Below, piece by piece: positions 8,984-17,960 of a DNA stretch of 36,150 nt. The first letter of the stretch is position 1. Every line of letters starts with the position of its first letter. This stretch comes from an uncultured Muribaculaceae bacterium (lineage in GTDB: Bacteria > Bacteroidota > Bacteroidia > Bacteroidales > Muribaculaceae). The stretch spans positions 1 through 36,150 of the forward strand of contig CAJUOC010000028.1 of assembly GCA_910587925.1 (NCBI GenBank), written 5' to 3'. Made by a program: the position numbers and the translations under genes. The notes beneath the pieces were generated by a model, which ran no database searches, had not been told where the DNA came from, and worked only from the letters and a program-made list of their open reading frames with translations.

Positions 8984-9769
8984 TTACAGATATTGGACTG
9001 GATTATGCTGGTTGGAGTAATGCACGGCAAAGTTAGGAATTTTTTCGGTAATAACGCGATAAAAAATTGACTTTGCGCAGGATTCGCTTTCAAAATGACC
9101 GACATCGAGGAGGAGGAGCCGGCGTCCGTGGTCGACAAAATCGTGGTATCGGATGTCGCCGGTGACGTATGCGTCGGCTCCGGCTGCCTCGGCGCGCCCG
9201 ATAAACTCGCCGCCCGAGCCGCCGCAGAGGGCCACGCGGCTCACGTGGCGCCCGGCGCCGGCGGAGCGGCGCAGGTGGGGCGCGCCGAATGTCGCGGCGC
9301 ACAGGGCGGCAAAGTCGTCGGCGGCCATGGGCGCGGCCAGCTCGGCGACGACTCCGAGGCCGGCCGAGGGGTCGGCGGCCTGCGGGGCGAGCACGGCTGT
9401 GACGCGCGCTCCGAGCATGGCGGCCATCTCGTGGGAGATGCCGCCGGGAGCGGAGTCGAGCGAGGTATGGGCCGAGTACACGGCGATGTCGGCGCGCAGG
9501 GCGTCGGCCACGGCGCGCTCGACGGGGGTGGCTCCGGTGATGGAGCGCAGGCCCTTGAAGATGAGCGGGTGATGCGACACGATGAGGTTGCAGCCCAGCG
9601 AGCGTGCCTCGGCCACTACGTCGGGGGTGACGTCGACACAGAGCAGCACGCCGGTGCAGGGGGCGTCGAGGCCGAGGCCGAGCTGCACCCCCGAGTTGTC
9701 CCAGCTTTCCTGGAGCTGCGGGGGTGCATATGCGGCTACGGCGGCGATTACGTCGGCGCGTGTGGTCAT
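8984..9769 (-). CDS. Nif3-like dinuclear metal centre protein
   Basis: A protein of 261 residues of the NIF3/YbgI family (historically labelled GTP cyclohydrolase I type 2 homologue). The metal-site residues are all present: His66-His67 in SHHP, Asp105 in HTSLDSAPGG, and His225/Glu229 in HFESE. The N-terminal WDNSG motif and the C-terminal NPVQYL are also typical. It is the short form, lacking the ~100-residue inserted domain seen in many family members. The start overlaps the aspS stop by 4 bases (ATGA), so the two are translationally coupled. The substrate of the family is unsettled. The last 90 bases are much more AT-rich than the rest of the gene. Confidence 0.92.
   Translation of the reverse strand: MTTRADVIAAVAAYAPPQLQESWDNSGVQLGLGLDAPCTGVLLCVDVTPDVVAEARSLGCNLIVSHHPLIFKGLRSITGATPVERAVADALRADIAVYSAHTSLDSAPGGISHEMAAMLGARVTAVLAPQAADPSAGLGVVAELAAPMAADDFAALCAATFGAPHLRRSAGAGRHVSRVALCGGSGGEFIGRAEAAGADAYVTGDIRYHDFVDHGRRLLLLDVGHFESESCAKSIFYRVITEKIPNFAVHYSNQHNPVQYL
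9028..9035 (-). promoter_or_regulatory. Possible internal promoter box (TAACTTTG) inside the Nif3-like gene
   Basis: TAACTTTG on the minus strand lies 53 bases before the zinc-ribbon start codon, within an AT-rich stretch at the end of the Nif3-like coding region. There is no TTTG at -33. The box also encodes conserved residues (Pro-Asn-Phe), so it could be coincidental. Confidence 0.3.
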
Positions 9770-11523
9770 TCCTTGATGTCGATGCGGAGGTTGAGCTCGT
9801 CGAGCTGGCGGGGGTCAAGCTCGGCGGGGGCATCGAGCATCACGTCGCGGCCCGAGTTGTTTTTGGGGAAGGCGATGCAATCGCGGATGCTGTCGAGGCC
9901 GGCGAAGAGCGACACCCAGCGGTCGAGGCCGTAGGCGAGGCCGCCGTGAGGGGGCGCGCCGTACTTGAAGGCGTTCATCAGGAAGCCAAACTGCTCCTGT
10001 GCCTTCTCGGGGGTAAAGCCCAGTATCTCAAACATCTTGGCTTGCAGCTCGCTGTCGTGGATACGGATGGAGCCGCCGCCCACCTCGACGCCGTTGATGA
10101 CCATGTCGTATGCATCGGCGCGCACTGCGGCGGGGTCGGTGTCGAGCATGGGGATGTCTTCGTCTTTGGGATGGGTGAAGGGGTGGTGCATGGCCATGAG
10201 GCGCTGCTCCTCGTCGCTCCACTCAAACATTGGGAAGTCGACCACCCACAGGCAGGCAAACTTGTCTTTGTCGCGCAGGCCGAGGCGGCGGCCCATCTCG
10301 AGGCGCAGCTCGCAGAGCTGGCGGCGGGTGCGCATGGCGTCGTCGCCGCTGAGGATGAGGATGAGATCGCCGGGGGCGGCGCCCATAGCGTCGGCCATGG
10401 CGCGGAGCACGTCCTGGCTGTAGAATTTGTCGACGCTCGACTTGACGGTACCGTCGTCGCCCACGCGGGCATATACCATGCCCTTGGCGCCGATCTGGGG
10501 GCGCTTGACATACTCGGTGAGCTCGTCGAGCTGCTTGCGGGTGTACGATGCGGCGCCTTTGGCGCAGATGCCGCCGATGTACTCAGCATTGTCAAATACG
10601 CTGAATCCGTGGCCCTTGAGGATGTCCATCAGCTCGACGAAGCGCATGTCGAAGCGCATGTCGGGCTTGTCGGAGCCGTAGTACTTCATGGCGTCGGCCC
10701 AGGTCATGCGCAGGAAGGGCTCGGTGAGCTCCACGCCGCGGATTTCCTTGAAGAGGTGCTTGGCCATGCCCTCAAAAAGCTCGATGATATCGTCTTGCTC
10801 CACAAAGCTCATCTCGCAGTCGATCTGGGTGAACTCGGGCTGGCGGTCGGCGCGCAGGTCCTCGTCGCGGAAGCACTTCACTATCTGGAAGTAGCGGTCG
10901 ATACCGCTCACCATGAGCAGCTGCTTGAGGGTCTGGGGCGACTGGGGCAGGGCGTAGAATTGGCCGGGGTTCATGCGCGAGGGCACTACGAAGTCGCGCG
11001 CGCCCTCGGGTGTCGAGCCCACCAGCATCGGGGTCTCGATCTCGAGGAACCCCTTGGAGTCGAGATAGCGGCGCACCTCCATGGTCATGCGGTGGCGCAG
11101 CTCCAGATTGCGGCGTACGGGATTGCGGCGCAGGTCGAGGTAGCGGTAGCGCATACGCAGGTCGTCGCCGCCGTCGCTCTCGTCTTCGATGGTAAAGGGA
11201 GGTACCTCGCTGGGATTGAGCACCCGCAGGGCGCCGGCGATAATCTCGATGTCGCCGGTGGGCAGGTGGGGATTTTTGGAGGTACGCTCGGCCACGGTGC
11301 CGGTCACCTGCACCACATACTCGCGGCCGAGGTGATTGGCGGCGTCGGTGAGGGCGGCGTCGGATGAGTTGTCAAATACTATCTGTGTGATGCCGTAGCG
11401 GTCGCGCAGGTCGAGGAAGGCCATGCCTCCCATCTTGCGCACGCGCTGCACCCAGCCGGACAGCGTCACTTGGCTGCCGACATCGCTAAGGCGGAGTTCG
11501 CCGCAGGTCTTGGTTCTGAACAT
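9766..11523 (-). CDS. aspS: Aspartate--tRNA ligase
   Basis: A protein of 585 residues, the bacterial length. It has an N-terminal OB-fold anticodon-binding domain (GWVQRVRKMGGMAFLDLRDR), class II motif 2 (CFRDEDLRADRQPEFTQID), the bacterial GAD insertion domain in the middle, and class II motif 3 (GGLAYGLDR). The C-terminal PAELD region closes as in other bacterial enzymes. It charges tRNA-Asp with aspartate in the cytoplasm. Whether it is discriminating (no GatCAB needed) cannot be decided here. It starts 11 bases after the upstream hypothetical gene, in the middle of the six-gene unit. No T-box or other leader element is visible before it. Confidence 0.98.
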   Translation of the reverse strand: MFRTKTCGELRLSDVGSQVTLSGWVQRVRKMGGMAFLDLRDRYGITQIVFDNSSDAALTDAANHLGREYVVQVTGTVAERTSKNPHLPTGDIEIIAGALRVLNPSEVPPFTIEDESDGGDDLRMRYRYLDLRRNPVRRNLELRHRMTMEVRRYLDSKGFLEIETPMLVGSTPEGARDFVVPSRMNPGQFYALPQSPQTLKQLLMVSGIDRYFQIVKCFRDEDLRADRQPEFTQIDCEMSFVEQDDIIELFEGMAKHLFKEIRGVELTEPFLRMTWADAMKYYGSDKPDMRFDMRFVELMDILKGHGFSVFDNAEYIGGICAKGAASYTRKQLDELTEYVKRPQIGAKGMVYARVGDDGTVKSSVDKFYSQDVLRAMADAMGAAPGDLILILSGDDAMRTRRQLCELRLEMGRRLGLRDKDKFACLWVVDFPMFEWSDEEQRLMAMHHPFTHPKDEDIPMLDTDPAAVRADAYDMVINGVEVGGGSIRIHDSELQAKMFEILGFTPEKAQEQFGFLMNAFKYGAPPHGGLAYGLDRWVSLFAGLDSIRDCIAFPKNNSGRDVMLDAPAELDPRQLDELNLRIDIKE

Positions 11524-11534
11524 ATCTTTATGGG

Positions 11535-13418
11535 TTATATCGTATGATTTTTAATTGCAGGCAATACATATCCGGCCGAGCGCAGCAGGGCGTCGAGGCT
11601 GGTGAAGTCGGCGCGGCGCACCAGCAGCGAGTTGCCCTCGACCAGGCGCACCATGGCGCGCACGGCAGGGTCGTCGCGCACGGCGGCCACCAGGCCCGTG
11701 CACTCAGGGTCGATGTCGTACATGAGCCAGTCGTCTGTCGCGGCGGCCCTTACGGAGCCGAGGCGGCGGCGCAGGCCGTCGACAAAACCGGCCCACAGCG
11801 GGGGCAGCGCGTCGAGGCGGCACATGGCCAGCAGGGCGACTGTCTTGGCGTCGAGATCGGCCGCGGTGTCGACGCCGCGCATATATCCGGCGCTGTCGAC
11901 GGCATATACCCCGGGGGCCACCTCGCGGCCACACATGTCGGCGACGATGTCGCCCGCGCCGGGATTGTTGACGGTGACGAGCAGATGGTCGGGGTCGAGC
12001 GCCACGGCTGCCTCGCCGGCGAGGTCGGCGCCGGGGGTGTACTCGGCCTCGAGGCCGAGCACGTATCGGCCCAGCGCCGTGAGTCTCACGTAGCGCAGGG
12101 CGTCGAGCGGTCGTGCCGCCGTGAGCCGCGCGGGGTCGGCGGCCACCTCGAGCAGCCCCAGCCACGACATCACCATCAGCATGCCGCGCAGCAGGGGCAG
12201 GGTGTAGGCGGTGAGTACGTTGCCGCGGGTGAGCTGCACGTCGGGACTCACGCGCGGCGCATTGGCTTCGTCGTACACGGCGGCATCGAAGGCGCCCGAC
12301 GCGATGAGCATACGGCCTGAGTTGTCGCCGCTGCGGAAGGCGGCGGCTACCAGACGGCCGGCGTCGAGCCAGCGGTCGCTGCGGCCGTCGGCCGCGGCTG
12401 CGACAGCGGCGGTCATGCGGCCAAGCATGTCGGAGCCGGTGATACCGTAAAACTGAAACGGGCGCAGGCGCTCGACCCACGGGCAGGCGATGCTCACCAT
12501 CATGCAGGGGTCAAGCTCCGCTCCGCCCGAGAGCCGGCTCCGCAGCGAGGCGGCGTCGACGGGCAGGCCGGTGTCGCCATAGATGGCGCGGGTAAGCGAC
12601 AGCATGGCGCGCAGGGCGGCCACGTGCATGGTCTTGGCGGCGCTGTCGGTAAAGAGCTCGGGCACGCTGAACATGGCCGCGGCCGTGCGCAGCGAGCCGG
12701 GGCGCACCACCCCGCAGCGGTCGTAGTCTATCTCTCCGCTGCGGGTGATGGGTCTCATCGTCTGCATCAGCGACAGGGCACGCTCGCCCGTGCTGTAGGT
12801 GCGCAGGCCGCCGGGCAGGGTGCCGAGCGCGGTGACCGGCTCCGCGCGGTAGATGCCGTGGCCGAGGTCGTCGCTGAGCAGGCCCATCATACGGGTGTCG
12901 ATGGTAAAGCTGTCGTCGCGGGTGCCGGCGGCCACGCGCTGCAACACGTGCGACACGGCATCGGCGTTGACAAATGACTCCTCTGTGCCCTCTGGCCACA
13001 CCGGCACCGGGTATTTCTCGAGATGCCCCGACACACATGCCTTGATATAGGCGCCGCTGACATACACGCAGTCGAGCACCCGGCCTATCACGGCGGCGTA
13101 GGCGCCGGGGAGAGCCGCGAAGGCGGCCCGCACATTGTCGGCCGAGCCGTATAGCGCCGTAAACACGCGGCGGGTAACCTCGGAGGAGGGTATGCTGCTG
13201 CGGCAGAGCATGTAGCGGAAAGCCGCGGCCGTGTCGTCGCCGCCGGCCTCGGGGCCAAATACTATGTCGCGCCGCCCGGCCAGCGGGCGGAATATCTTGA
13301 TGAGGGCAGCCATGCGCGGGCGGGTCATGGTGGCGGCCATTCCGTCGAGCAGCTCGCGCCGGCGGGGCGAGGGGTCGACTGTGAGCATCAGCGGAGCGAG
13401 CGTGGAGGTCTGTATCAT
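11535..13418 (-). CDS. Unrecognised 627-residue protein paired with the SNF2 helicase; possible winged-helix/helicase-accessory protein
   Basis: The start chosen is the ATG at 13418, two bases after the SNF2 stop codon; longer open frames in this phase run antisense-like through the helicase gene and are discarded. The protein is alanine-, arginine- and leucine-rich, without signal peptide, membrane segment or cysteine cluster. Residues ~435-470 (MSWLGLLEVA ... VRLTALGRYVLGL) look like a winged helix ending in the LTxLG motif. The last ~150 residues (HLLVTVNN ... VYAVDSAGYMRGVD ... VEGNSLLVRRADFTSLDALLRSAGYVLP) resemble the order of elements in the Helicase_C_3/XPB-associated domain. This likeness is by eye and unproven. 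Tight coupling to the SNF2 gene suggests a dedicated partner. Confidence 0.8.
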   Translation of the reverse strand: MIQTSTLAPLMLTVDPSPRRRELLDGMAATMTRPRMAALIKIFRPLAGRRDIVFGPEAGGDDTAAAFRYMLCRSSIPSSEVTRRVFTALYGSADNVRAAFAALPGAYAAVIGRVLDCVYVSGAYIKACVSGHLEKYPVPVWPEGTEESFVNADAVSHVLQRVAAGTRDDSFTIDTRMMGLLSDDLGHGIYRAEPVTALGTLPGGLRTYSTGERALSLMQTMRPITRSGEIDYDRCGVVRPGSLRTAAAMFSVPELFTDSAAKTMHVAALRAMLSLTRAIYGDTGLPVDAASLRSRLSGGAELDPCMMVSIACPWVERLRPFQFYGITGSDMLGRMTAAVAAAADGRSDRWLDAGRLVAAAFRSGDNSGRMLIASGAFDAAVYDEANAPRVSPDVQLTRGNVLTAYTLPLLRGMLMVMSWLGLLEVAADPARLTAARPLDALRYVRLTALGRYVLGLEAEYTPGADLAGEAAVALDPDHLLVTVNNPGAGDIVADMCGREVAPGVYAVDSAGYMRGVDTAADLDAKTVALLAMCRLDALPPLWAGFVDGLRRRLGSVRAAATDDWLMYDIDPECTGLVAAVRDDPAVRAMVRLVEGNSLLVRRADFTSLDALLRSAGYVLPAIKNHTI

Positions 13419-13420
13419 GG

Positions 13421-16222
13421 TCAGCTGAGCATAAAGTTGATATCCTCCTCGGTGAGCTGCTTGGCGGCGGTGGAGTCGCCGGTGATGACGTCGGCCGTAA
13501 GCTCGGCCTTGCGCTGCTGCAGCTCGCGTATCTTCTCCTCGATGGTGCCGCGGGTGATGAGCGAGCAGCACATCACCTTGGCGCGCTGGCCGAAGCGGTG
13601 CAGGCGGTCGATGGCCTGCTCCTCGGCGGCGCGGTTCCACCACGGCTCGACGATAAACACCGTGTCGGCCGCGGTAAGGTTGAGCCCCACCCCGCCGGTC
13701 TTCAGCGTCATCAGCAGCACCCGGCAAGAGGGGTCGGTCTGGAATCGCTCGACCACGCTGCGGCGGTCGGTGGTGGAGCCGGTCATCACGGCGTAGTCGA
13801 TACCCTCGCTGTCGAGGCGCTCGCAGGTAAGCTCGATGCCGGCGATGAAGTTGAAAAATGCCACCGACTTGTGGCCGTTGCGCGCCGCCTCTACCAGTCG
13901 CTCGGATAGCAGCTCCAACTTGGGCGAAGTGACAGCCCCGTCGGTAAGACTCTCGGGCACAGAGGCTATGCGGCGCAACTCGCTCAGCGCCTGGAGCATA
14001 ACAAAGCGGCCGCGGGCAAGGCCCTCGCCGGCGATAGTGTCGCTCACCCGCTCGGCAAATGCCCGGCGGCGCTGCTCGTAGAGGCGGGCCTGGGCCGGGT
14101 CCATGTCGACGGTGATGGTCTGGTCGATGCGGTCGGGCAACTCGCGCAGCACCTCGCCTTTGAGTCTGCGCAGCATGAAGGGGTAGATGCGGCGGCGCAG
14201 CGCGGCCAAGGTCTCGCGGTCGGCCTCGCGCTGCACCGGCGCGGCATAGCGCGAGGCAAAGTCTGCGGCCGAGCCAAACATGCCCGGGTCGAGAAAGCGG
14301 AAGAGCGAGTACAGCTCCATCAGATTGTTTTCGATGGGGGTGCCGCTCAGAGCCAGGCGGTGTGGCGCGTCGAGGCGCATCACGCTGCGGGTCACGCCGG
14401 CGTGAAGATTCTTGATATTCTGCGACTCGTCGAGTATCACCATATGGAATTTCACCGCGGCAAGGCGCTCGATGTCGTTGCGCACGATGGCGTATGTCGT
14501 CAGCACGAGCTGCGAGCCCAGGGCACGGTCGAGGTCGCGGCCGGCGCCGTAGTACATCGAGCGTGTGAGCGTGGGGCAGAATCGCTCGAGCTCGGCCTGC
14601 CAGTTGAAGAGCAGGCTGCGGGGCATCACGATGAGCGTGGGACGCTTCTCGGCAGGATAGATGGTGCTGAGCAGGGCGATGGCCTGCAGGGTCTTGCCCA
14701 GGCCCATATCGTCGGCCAGGCAGCCGCCCAGGCCGTAGCGGTACAGGTATCGCAGCCACTTGACGCCCCAGCGCTGATAGGGGCGCAGGGTGGCCCGGAG
14801 GTCGGGCAGTGTGAGATGGGTGCGCGAGAGGCGGTTGAATCCGTCGTAAAACTCCCGCGGGCGGCTGAATGCCTGCGACGCCGACTCGCCCGGGGTCAGC
14901 ATCTGCTCCACCTCGGGCATGTCGAAGAAAGATATGCGCTCGCGGCCGGCATCGGCGGCAGAGTCGCCGAAGATGCGCTCGAGCCGCTTCATCGTGGCGG
15001 GGTCGGGCACCAGGCGTGTGCCGTCGGGCAGCTCCACGGCGCCGTGCGTCTCCCGGGCTGCAAACAGGGCGGCGAGCGGCATCACCGTGCCGTCGAGGTC
15101 GACCTCGACGGCGGCCTCCAGATAGTCGATACCGGAGCTGAGCGAGGTGAGCCGCAGCTGCGGCACCACGGTGCGCACGCCATAGCGCAGCAGGCGGTCG
15201 GTGCCGATGATGTCGTAGCGGCCGAGCAGCTCGGGCAGCCCCTTGAGCATCATGGCCGAGGCCACCGCCCCGGGCACGATGAAGAAGCCGTGGCCGTCGG
15301 AGTACACCTCGCGGGCGGCCGCGCGCGACGGCGCCATGGAGGCGATGCAGGCGAGCAGGTCGCGCGAGGCGGCGGCACTGTCGGCCGCGGCGAGCGGGCG
15401 CGCGGTGAAGCGCCCGGGCGAGGTCTCGACGACCATGCGCGTCACTCCCAGATGCAGGGCCTCGGCAGGCAGCCCGTCGGGCATACGCCGGCGCAGGCGC
15501 AGATACATCGAGCGGTCTTGTCCCACGCGCTCTATCTCCAGCACCGGGCGCGGCGACAGCGGCGCCGGGTCGCTCTCGAGTGTAAAGAAGTCGCTCTCGA
15601 CGCATATGCCGGGCAGATACGACAGCAGCACGCTCAGGTAGCCCGCAAGGGCCGTGGCTGCAAAGGGGTGCTCAAATGTCGAGGCGCGGCGGTACGCATC
15701 GCCGAGGCTCTCGACCGGGTAGATGGTGCCCTCACACAGGGCAAAGCTGTCGGTGAGAAAGTCAAAGCCGGCCGGCATCGCGCCCGGCCGTGACAGCAGC
15801 AGCCGGGGAGTCACCGTATCGGCCTGGCGACTGAAGCTCATGGTCACCCGCGCACGCTCGCGCGACACGGCGACAGGCTGCATGTCGGGCCCGACCACCC
15901 GGGGGCACTCCACCAGGCGGTACATGAGCAGGGGATTGTCGGCGAGACTCACCCCGCGGGGCTGCTCGCCGTCGCGGAGCCCCCACCCTGCCGCGACCGA
16001 GGCCGCGCACCGGGCCATGTCGCGGAGCATGGCTCCCACCGCCCCCTCGCAGTCGCCGGGGGCGGTATCGACGGTGGCACCGGAGCTGTCGACGGTACAC
16101 ACCCGGGCATCGGCACCGGCGGCGACATCGACCATAAAATATATGTCGTCGCGCACGCCCGCCGCTGCGGCGGCGATATGCCGCAGCCCGCTCAGAAAGC
16201 CGAGAGTGCCCGTGGAGTCCAT
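13421..16222 (-). CDS. SNF2/RapA-family DEAD/DEAH-box helicase
   Basis: A protein of 933 residues. The C-terminal half holds the Swi2/Snf2 motor: motif I DDMGLGKT (~residue 500), motif II DESQNIKN (~597), motif III LSGTPIENN, motif V TLKTGGVGLNL (~845) and motif VI RLHRFGQR (~873), ending in EEKIRELQQRK. The N-terminal ~430 residues have no recognised zinc SWIM motif and look like the bacterial SNF2-associated region. Proteins of this class translocate on double-stranded DNA; bacterial relatives such as RapA recycle RNA polymerase, but that role is not shown for this branch. The gene lies 19 bases after the TPR gene and directly before its unrecognised partner. Confidence 0.93.
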   Translation of the reverse strand: MDSTGTLGFLSGLRHIAAAAAGVRDDIYFMVDVAAGADARVCTVDSSGATVDTAPGDCEGAVGAMLRDMARCAASVAAGWGLRDGEQPRGVSLADNPLLMYRLVECPRVVGPDMQPVAVSRERARVTMSFSRQADTVTPRLLLSRPGAMPAGFDFLTDSFALCEGTIYPVESLGDAYRRASTFEHPFAATALAGYLSVLLSYLPGICVESDFFTLESDPAPLSPRPVLEIERVGQDRSMYLRLRRRMPDGLPAEALHLGVTRMVVETSPGRFTARPLAAADSAAASRDLLACIASMAPSRAAAREVYSDGHGFFIVPGAVASAMMLKGLPELLGRYDIIGTDRLLRYGVRTVVPQLRLTSLSSGIDYLEAAVEVDLDGTVMPLAALFAARETHGAVELPDGTRLVPDPATMKRLERIFGDSAADAGRERISFFDMPEVEQMLTPGESASQAFSRPREFYDGFNRLSRTHLTLPDLRATLRPYQRWGVKWLRYLYRYGLGGCLADDMGLGKTLQAIALLSTIYPAEKRPTLIVMPRSLLFNWQAELERFCPTLTRSMYYGAGRDLDRALGSQLVLTTYAIVRNDIERLAAVKFHMVILDESQNIKNLHAGVTRSVMRLDAPHRLALSGTPIENNLMELYSLFRFLDPGMFGSAADFASRYAAPVQREADRETLAALRRRIYPFMLRRLKGEVLRELPDRIDQTITVDMDPAQARLYEQRRRAFAERVSDTIAGEGLARGRFVMLQALSELRRIASVPESLTDGAVTSPKLELLSERLVEAARNGHKSVAFFNFIAGIELTCERLDSEGIDYAVMTGSTTDRRSVVERFQTDPSCRVLLMTLKTGGVGLNLTAADTVFIVEPWWNRAAEEQAIDRLHRFGQRAKVMCCSLITRGTIEEKIRELQQRKAELTADVITGDSTAAKQLTEEDINFMLS

Positions 16223-16241
16223 GGCTCAGAGTATGCCTGTC

Positions 16242-17834
16242 TTATTTGCCGAAAATAGCGGTGTAGCGCTGGAGCAGCTGCAGGAAGCGGAGGTCGTCGC
16301 GCAGCTCGCCGGTATTGATGGGCGCGTCGGTATTGTACATCCAGTCGTTGAGGTCGGAGTAGCCGGCCTTGAGGGCGGCCTCGGCGCAGGAGAGGGCGCG
16401 GTCGGAGTCGCCGCGGGCGGTGTAGTAGCAGGTGGCGTAGTAATTGATGCGGCCGTCGTTGTCGGGCAGGGCGAGCATGCGGTTCATCCACGCGTCGGCC
16501 TCGTCGGTGCGGCCGCGGTCGAGCAGGGCGAATCCGCGCAGCGAGCGCACATCGCCGTCGTATCCCTCGATGTCGAGAGCCTGGTCGACAAAGCGGTCGG
16601 CCTCGGTCGGACGCCCCATGCGGTCGCGCAGCAGCCAGGCGCGCACGAGCAGCACCCGCGGGTCGTTGACATCGGTCATCGACGCCTCGCCCAGCAGCGA
16701 GTTGGCCTGGTCGTAGTCGCCCTTGTCGATATAGTTGCGGGCCATCTCGACCAGCGCGTTCACGCTGTTGCGGTCGACGGCAAGGCCGCGGGCGGCGGCC
16801 TCGATGGCCTCGTCGCGGCGGCCCAGGGCGCGCAGGATGCGCGAGCGCAGCACGTAGTAGTCGGCCACGTTGGTGGTCATTGCCAGGGCGGCGTCGGTCT
16901 GCGCCAGAGCCTCGTCGTAGCGGCCCAGGCCGTAGAGACAGCGGGCCAGCGATGCCTGTATGCCGTGGTAGTTGTAGAGACGGTCGTCGATGATGCGTTG
17001 GAAGTCGTCGATGGCAGCCACATAATTGTAGTGGGCCTCGGCGATGGAGGCGCGCAGGTAGCGGTAGAGCGCGTTGTTGGGCGCCAGCTGGATGGCATTG
17101 GTGAGGCCGGCCACCACTGCCGGATAGTTGGTATTGCCGTAGTCGACGAGGGCCTGCACGGCCTTGGGGTCTTTGGAGTCGAGACTCAGGGCGAGGATGA
17201 GGTCGTCGACGGCGCCGGCGTGGTCGCCCATCTGGCGGCGCACGGTGGCGCGGCGCACGTATATCTCGGGATTGTTGGGGTCGAAGTCCACGGCCTGCTG
17301 AAGCAGCTCGGCGGCGGTGCCGAGATTGTTTTCGTGCACGGCACAGCGGGCCTGGCCGAGCAGAGCCTCGGTGCTGCGGGGATTCATGCGCTGGAGGCGG
17401 GCGTAGTCGGCCTTGGCGGCGGTATAGTTGGCCAGCTCATACTGGGTGTTGGCGCGCTGATATACCGCTGCATACGATGCGGGGTCGAGCGCCAGGGCCG
17501 AGTTGAGGTCGGCCAGAGCCTGGTCGCGGTGCCCGGTCTGGTTGTAGATACCGGCGCGGAGCATGTAGGCCTGAAAGCGCAGGTCGGTATCGCCGGCGGG
17601 AGCGTTGGCCAGGGCGGCGTTGACATCCTCCAGGGCGTGGATATACTCATCGTGGCGGTAATACTCGTTGGCGCGGCGAAACCACGTCATGTAATCCTTG
17701 GGGTCGGCCCGCAGCTGGCGGTCATATACGGCTATCACGGCCTTGGTGACAGGATTGTCTATGATGGCCCGGGCGTCGGTGGCGGCGAGCGACGCGCAGA
17801 GGCACACGGCGCAGATAATCTTTACTTTTTTCAT
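16242..17834 (-). CDS. Exported tetratricopeptide-repeat protein
   Basis: The start is set at the ATG at 17834, which gives a 530-residue protein beginning MKKVKIICAVCLCASLAATDARA, a clear signal peptide; a longer frame would run through the promoter. The rest is about a dozen 34-residue helix pairs with TPR signatures such as AYMLRAGIYNQTGHRDQALADLNSALALDP and AVYQRANTQYELANYTAAKADY. TPR arrays bind protein partners; no enzyme domain is present. It is the first gene of the six-gene unit, driven by the box at 17854-17861 and divergent from prfB. A periplasmic scaffold role is inferred. Confidence 0.88.
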   Translation of the reverse strand: MKKVKIICAVCLCASLAATDARAIIDNPVTKAVIAVYDRQLRADPKDYMTWFRRANEYYRHDEYIHALEDVNAALANAPAGDTDLRFQAYMLRAGIYNQTGHRDQALADLNSALALDPASYAAVYQRANTQYELANYTAAKADYARLQRMNPRSTEALLGQARCAVHENNLGTAAELLQQAVDFDPNNPEIYVRRATVRRQMGDHAGAVDDLILALSLDSKDPKAVQALVDYGNTNYPAVVAGLTNAIQLAPNNALYRYLRASIAEAHYNYVAAIDDFQRIIDDRLYNYHGIQASLARCLYGLGRYDEALAQTDAALAMTTNVADYYVLRSRILRALGRRDEAIEAAARGLAVDRNSVNALVEMARNYIDKGDYDQANSLLGEASMTDVNDPRVLLVRAWLLRDRMGRPTEADRFVDQALDIEGYDGDVRSLRGFALLDRGRTDEADAWMNRMLALPDNDGRINYYATCYYTARGDSDRALSCAEAALKAGYSDLNDWMYNTDAPINTGELRDDLRFLQLLQRYTAIFGK

Positions 17835-17853
17835 TATTGTATACAAAAACATG

Positions 17854-17861
17854 CAAAGGTA
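17854..17861 (-). promoter_or_regulatory. -7 promoter box (TACCTTTG) of the TPR-SNF2-aspS unit
   Basis: The minus strand reads TACCTTTG 19 bases before the TPR start codon, which gives a short leader. It is divergent from the prfB box 62 bases away. Confidence 0.65.
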
Positions 17862-17922
17862 CGCATTTCCCGCCACACGGCAAAACTTTTGCCGAGGGCT
17901 TGGGCGCTCCGACGATTTTGCG

Positions 17923-17930
17923 TAACTTTG
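17923..17930 (+). promoter_or_regulatory. -7 promoter box (TAACTTTG) of prfB
   Basis: TAACTTTG matches TAnnTTTG 30 bases before the prfB ATG. The two divergent units share a 126-base control region. Confidence 0.65.
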
Positions 17931-17960
17931 CGCCGCAACCATACATAAGACCAAAATACA

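Noticed and set aside
11524..11534. Separate promoter or T-box before aspS
   Set aside because: Only 11 bases separate aspS from the preceding gene and no promoter box or leader structure is visible.
11535..15605. A single 1356-residue protein fused across the helicase region
   Set aside because: The part upstream of 13418 is an out-of-frame shadow of the SNF2 gene; a good ATG lies directly after the SNF2 stop codon.
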